Shown: one piece after another, positions 60,637 through 64,000 of the stretch
How positions within the stretch are numbered: position 1 is the first letter of the stretch
Layout of the letters: every line of letters starts with the position of its first letter
Source: Cryobacterium glaciale
Lineage (GTDB): Bacteria > Actinomycetota > Actinomycetes > Actinomycetales > Microbacteriaceae
Assembly (NCBI RefSeq): GCF_004402535.1
Contig: NZ_SOEY01000030.1
Location: forward strand, 219,801 to 283,800
Direction of reading: 5' to 3'
Length of the DNA: 64,000 bases
Notes under the pieces: generated by a model
What the model was told of the DNA's origin: nothing
Seen by the model: only the letters and a program-made list of their open reading frames with translations
The model's database searches: none
Translations under genes and position numbers: made by a program

Positions 60637-61527
60637 TCAACCCCGCGCGGCCGTGGTGCCGGCGGATGACAGCGCGAACAACTCCACCAGTTCCATCAGG
60701 TTGTCCACGACAAAATCGGGTTTTTGCTCTACGGGCGCCGCCGCCGCATCCACTGCTGAGTGGGTGCCGGTCGTCACCAAACACCCCAGGGCACCCGCAC
60801 GACGAGCCATTTCACACTCGAGCGTGAGGTCGTCGCCGACGATGAGCATCTCCGACGGTTGGACGTGCAACCGACGGGAAAGAACATTGATCGATTCCTC
60901 GGATGGTTTTCCCAGGACCCGATACGGTCGATCTGTGACGTGACTCAGTCCAGCGGCGATGAATCCCGAGACGCCGACGTTCAGTCGATCCTTCGAAGCG
61001 AATGACGGCGCATCGGAAGTGCAGTACAGCTTCGCGCCCGCCAGAATCGCCTCGGCGGCCACCTGTATTTTGTCTTTGCCGAATGCGGTATCCCAGCCAA
61101 TCACGACCGCGGCAGCGCGGGTTGGCGCGCCCGTCAGAGCTCGGTCGATATCGACGAGGTTGAGCCCGCGGTGCTCGAAATCGTCCAGAACGCCGTTGCC
61201 GCCGAAGACGAGGAGCGGCTGGTCCTGATACAGGTCCTGCATCGTTTCCGCGGCCACCACGGCCGGGGTCAGCACCTCGCTGTCCTGAACGTCCAGCCCC
61301 ATCGAGCGCAGTGACGCTGCAATCTGACCTGATGTTTGCATGGAGCCATTCGTGAACGCGACAAGGCTGCGCCCTGACGCTCGCACGTGCGCGATGGCCT
61401 CCGAGGCCCCGGCCAGGACGCTACCGCCATGGCCGCTCGGCCCGTCGGAGAGAACCAAGCATCCATCGATATCGAACATGACACCGCGCACGCCTGCGAG
61501 CCGTGATGTTAGTTCGCCTATATTCAC
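60637..61527 (-). CDS. HAD-IIA family phosphatase (NagD-like)
   Basis: A 296-residue HAD superfamily subfamily IIA hydrolase, the group with NagD, 4-nitrophenylphosphatases and phosphoglycolate phosphatases; its substrate here is unknown. It has motif I FDIDGCLV, motif II FTNGS, the LVFGGNG segment, and motifs III/IV GKPSEESINVL and IVGDDLTLE. Motif I lacks the usual T after DG (DGCL instead of DGTL), as often seen in IIA proteins. The GTG at 61527 has GGAGGAG upstream and overlaps the carboxyltransferase stop (GTGA), so it is translationally coupled. Confidence 0.88.
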   Translation of the reverse strand: MNIGELTSRLAGVRGVMFDIDGCLVLSDGPSGHGGSVLAGASEAIAHVRASGRSLVAFTNGSMQTSGQIAASLRSMGLDVQDSEVLTPAVVAAETMQDLYQDQPLLVFGGNGVLDDFEHRGLNLVDIDRALTGAPTRAAAVVIGWDTAFGKDKIQVAAEAILAGAKLYCTSDAPSFASKDRLNVGVSGFIAAGLSHVTDRPYRVLGKPSEESINVLSRRLHVQPSEMLIVGDDLTLECEMARRAGALGCLVTTGTHSAVDAAAAPVEQKPDFVVDNLMELVELFALSSAGTTAARG

Positions 61528-63104
61528 GACGCTCCTCCGGCCGGCTCGCGGCGCAATTCGACTTTCTCGGCTCCCCGCTGTACGGAGAGGTATTTCCATT
61601 TAGGCAGCGTGTGGGCGGCGGCGATGAAATCCGTGACGTTGGTCACAGGAGTCGCTTCGCGTTTACCGCCGGTGGAGGCCCACTGTGGTGCCGGGCCGGA
61701 GCTGAGCATTGCATCGATCTGATCGCCGGGGAGAACCATGCGCAGCAAGAGTTCCTCTTCGGTCAAACGACGGCCCATTTTCTGCCCGTACTCCTCATGA
61801 AGCTCGGCCAAAGACCGCTCGACCGAAGGTTTGGCCAGTTCCTTGGCGCGGGGGAGTGAAGCCACCCGCTCGAGTACTTCAGGAGCTATTTCCCCTTCCG
61901 GCGAGCCAAAGTTTCCCAGAACAAACCTGACCACCTCATCCGGGATGCGGCTGTAGCGCTCTTCCCCAGTTTTGGCGGCCAGCACGTTCATCAACGCTTG
62001 GCTGCCCACGAACTGGCTGAACGGAGTCACCATGATGGGGTAGCCGAGGTCGGCTCGCACCCGTCCGGCCTCTTCGATTACCGCTGGCAGATCGTCGAGC
62101 ATGCGCAACTCGCTGAGCTGGCGCTTAAGGGTGGACATCATGCCGCCGGGCACCTGGTGCACGTGTGGACTGAGATCGAACTCTGTGGGTACCCCGGCCG
62201 CCAGCCCTTGGGACGCGGCGATGGCGTAGAGGATGTCCGCGGCGGCCGCTGCCGCATCACGGTTGACCTGAACGGGTATTCCGAGCGCGTCGAGGTTGCC
62301 GATCAGGTTTTCGAGACTGGGCTGAGCCGTTCCGTTCGAGAGCGGGCCTAGACCCGTGTGCAGCACATCGACGCCGAGTTCAGCGGCCGCGAGGTAGAGC
62401 TGGGATGCGGCGCCGGTCGTGCAATGGCTGTGCAGCTCCAGGGGTTTGGATCCTACGGCGGCGCGAATTCCGGGAACCAGCTGGCGGGTGCGCTCGACGG
62501 TGAGCAATCCGCCCGGATCCTTGATGTAGACGGAATCGACGAACGGGCTCGCGCTGAACAAGCGCGCGTTGCGGCTGTAGCTTTCGTCGGTGTGGACCGG
62601 GCTTTCGGTGAACGTCACGGCCGCCACGACCTGCGCGATCCCCTCCTGCTTGGCCCATTCGGCCACTCGAAGTGCGGACTCAACGTCGTTCATGGGCTCG
62701 GCGATTTGCAACCGGCCCAGGCCGTGTGAGGCCATCAGCCTCAGCGCCAGGCGCATCACGGTTTCCGATGCCTTGTCCCAGGACATGAAGCGCATTCCTG
62801 TCGAGATAGCCGAGAGCGGGGTGTTGGGCATTACCGCATGCATGCGCGAAATGCGTTCCCACGGGCTTTCCCGATGCCATTTCACGCCCATCGACAGGTT
62901 TGTCGAACTGGTGAAGTCGATGGCTTCGTAGCCCACCTGGTCGAGTAACGGTCCCACCGCTTCGACCATCCCGGTGGTCAGACCGGTGGCTCCCCACAGG
63001 CTCTGGTTGCCGTCTCGCAAGCTGGTATCCAGGAGGCGGATGGGTGTTCGTGTCGCTGGACGGTCCGTTGCGACACCCGCGGGGTTCTCCGGATGAGATG
63101 TCAC
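61524..63104 (-). CDS. Biotin-dependent carboxyltransferase (OadA/PycB-like), divergent
   Basis: A 526-residue carboxyltransferase of the pyruvate carboxylase/oxaloacetate decarboxylase alpha class. The metal site is intact: Asp26 in [13 protein letters not shown], the lysine that is carbamylated in the family in IKDPGG (Lys195), and His225/His227 in LELHSHCTTG. Family features TESPVHTDE and TPFSQFVGSQALMNVL are also present. In place of the pyruvate-contacting RG(A/Q)N...GY segment it has STGMRFMSW (101-109), so the acceptor may not be pyruvate. No biotin-carrier domain is attached. Overlaps the carboxylase gene by 4 bases. Confidence 0.85.
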   Translation of the reverse strand: MTSHPENPAGVATDRPATRTPIRLLDTSLRDGNQSLWGATGLTTGMVEAVGPLLDQVGYEAIDFTSSTNLSMGVKWHRESPWERISRMHAVMPNTPLSAISTGMRFMSWDKASETVMRLALRLMASHGLGRLQIAEPMNDVESALRVAEWAKQEGIAQVVAAVTFTESPVHTDESYSRNARLFSASPFVDSVYIKDPGGLLTVERTRQLVPGIRAAVGSKPLELHSHCTTGAASQLYLAAAELGVDVLHTGLGPLSNGTAQPSLENLIGNLDALGIPVQVNRDAAAAAADILYAIAASQGLAAGVPTEFDLSPHVHQVPGGMMSTLKRQLSELRMLDDLPAVIEEAGRVRADLGYPIMVTPFSQFVGSQALMNVLAAKTGEERYSRIPDEVVRFVLGNFGSPEGEIAPEVLERVASLPRAKELAKPSVERSLAELHEEYGQKMGRRLTEEELLLRMVLPGDQIDAMLSSGPAPQWASTGGKREATPVTNVTDFIAAAHTLPKWKYLSVQRGAEKVELRREPAGGAS

Positions 63105-64000
63105 TGCGCGACCTCCTTGATAAGAGAGTTCCGGTGCTCCCAGGCGGGTGCAAACCAGGTGGTACTCACGCCGCCGCGGATGAAATCCGGGTGCGACAGC
63201 ACGAAATCGTGCAGGGGAAGAGTGGTCTTGACCCCCTCGATTCGAACAGCGTCTGCGGCCGAACGAAGAGCTTCGACGGCAGCAGTTCTGCTACAGGCCC
63301 GCACGATGAGCTTGGCCATCAGGCTGTCGTAGAAGGGCGGGAATCGGTACCCGCTTTCAACGTGCGTGTCGACACGGATGCCGGGTCCGCGGGGCCAGTC
63401 GACATGAGTGATCAGACCCGGGTTAGGCCGAAAATCATTGTCTGGGTCTTCGGCATTGATCCGCACCTCAATGGCCACCACGGAAGGCACTGCGGGAACG
63501 TCGGGCAGTTGCGGGTCCAGTCCGAGGGCCAGCCGCAGCTGGGCAGCAACGAGGTCGATGCCGAATGCTTCTTCGGTGACGGGGTGCTCCACCTGAATGC
63601 GGGCGTTCATCTCGAGAAAGACAACGTCGTCAGATTCGGTGTCCACCAGAAATTCCACGGTTCCCGCGCCACGGTAGCGGAGCGCCTTGACGAGTGCGCG
63701 TGAGGCATCGTGCAGCACCAAACGGCGGGCCTTAGAAAGCCCGGGCGCTGGGCACTCCTCGATGAGTTTCTGGTGCCGGCGTTGAACGGAACAGTCGCGG
63801 TCTCCGAAAACCTGCACGCCGCCTTCGCCGTCGCCGAACACCTGCACCTCCACGTGCCGGGCCGCGGGATAGAAACGTTCGAGGTAGAGGGCACCGTTTC
63901 CGAAGGCCGCCTGAGCCTCGGCTGCGGCCTGCGGTGCCAGCTCAGCAAGCTCGGCCGAATTGTGCACGAGACGGATGCCCCGCCCGCCACCCCCGTGAAC
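63101..64000 (-). CDS. Biotin carboxylase subunit (partial, 5' end outside window)
   Basis: ATP-grasp biotin carboxylase that carboxylates biotin on a carrier protein. About 299 C-terminal residues are visible, entering at VHGGGGRGIRLV. They include the ATP-binding glycine loop, HVEVQVFGDGEGG, RDCSVQRRHQKLIEECPAP, EFLVDTESDDVVFLEMNARIQVEHPVTE and DSLMAKLIVRACSR, all standard. The chain ends SLIKEVAQ without a biotinyl domain, so the carrier must be encoded separately. It overlaps the carboxyltransferase gene (ATGA). Confidence 0.93.
   Translation of the reverse strand, partial: VHGGGGRGIRLVHNSAELAELAPQAAAEAQAAFGNGALYLERFYPAARHVEVQVFGDGEGGVQVFGDRDCSVQRRHQKLIEECPAPGLSKARRLVLHDASRALVKALRYRGAGTVEFLVDTESDDVVFLEMNARIQVEHPVTEEAFGIDLVAAQLRLALGLDPQLPDVPAVPSVVAIEVRINAEDPDNDFRPNPGLITHVDWPRGPGIRVDTHVESGYRFPPFYDSLMAKLIVRACSRTAAVEALRSAADAVRIEGVKTTLPLHDFVLSHPDFIRGGVSTTWFAPAWEHRNSLIKEVAQ

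Noticed and set aside
50632-64000. Prophage or integrative element with its own integrase
   Set aside because: No integrase, excisionase, transfer or phage structural gene is visible; only the tRNA-fragment repeat and composition hint at integration.

Overview
The window reads as a high-GC actinobacterial chromosome, most likely Microbacteriaceae (Cryobacterium-like). The evidence is the GC-rich codon use, many GTG/TTG starts with clear Shine-Dalgarno sequences, and gene orders typical of Micrococcales: hrcA-dnaJ-rsmE-HIT-phoH-ybeY-corC-era, and recO-uppS-(dsbA-like)-dusB-dgt-dnaG. The taxon is inferred from family resemblance; no database was searched. No CRISPR array, insertion sequence, integrase or phage gene was seen.

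Layout. 1-4515: end of a cydA-cydB-cydD-cydC operon (cytochrome bd oxidase and its thiol exporter). 4517-9384: DedA protein, pabB, leuS. 9498-13736: comEA, comEC, holA. 13751-15828: minus-strand membrane protein, rpsT and alpha/beta hydrolase. 16111-19861: lepA, a DUF1990 protein, hemW. 19890-20865: two DUF4870 paralogues. 20976-28248: heat-shock, RNA-maintenance and era cluster behind a CIRCE operator. 28320-30195: leuA behind a leucine-rich leader peptide and hairpin. 30312-38473: recO-to-dnaG housekeeping run, with a small Cys-rich ORF missed by length cut-offs. 38693-45193: peptide/opine-type ABC importer with an internal terminator after the binding-protein gene and an extra ATPase. 45424-50631: tRNA-Asn, a histidine-kinase-like protein without its phospho-acceptor His coupled to azlCD, def, an EamA-type transporter, a glycosyltransferase and a CAT-anticodon tRNA.

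50632 to the window end looks like an accessory catabolic island. A 16-bp copy of the tRNA T-arm lies just downstream of the tRNA, and base composition is visibly more AT-rich between about 51 and 58 kb. The island holds an IclR regulator, a complete branched-chain-amino-acid-type (HAAT) ABC importer and two short-chain dehydrogenases on the plus strand. Convergent to these is a minus-strand operon: biotin carboxylase (cut by the window end), a carboxyltransferase, a HAD phosphatase and acetoacetyl-CoA synthetase. The same 17-base inverted-repeat box lies 78-79 bases upstream of both the iclR gene and the importer gene.

The working hypothesis for the island is import of an unknown carbon source, oxidation by the SDRs, biotin-dependent carboxylation and CoA activation at the acetoacetate level. 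The carboxyltransferase lacks the segment that holds the pyruvate-contacting Arg and Tyr of pyruvate carboxylase, so its substrate may not be pyruvate. This is the best candidate for an undescribed system here. A second window-wide signal is the 9-mer AGCGGATGC/GCATCCGCT, found at least 19 times by eye and often inside genes with unfavoured codons.
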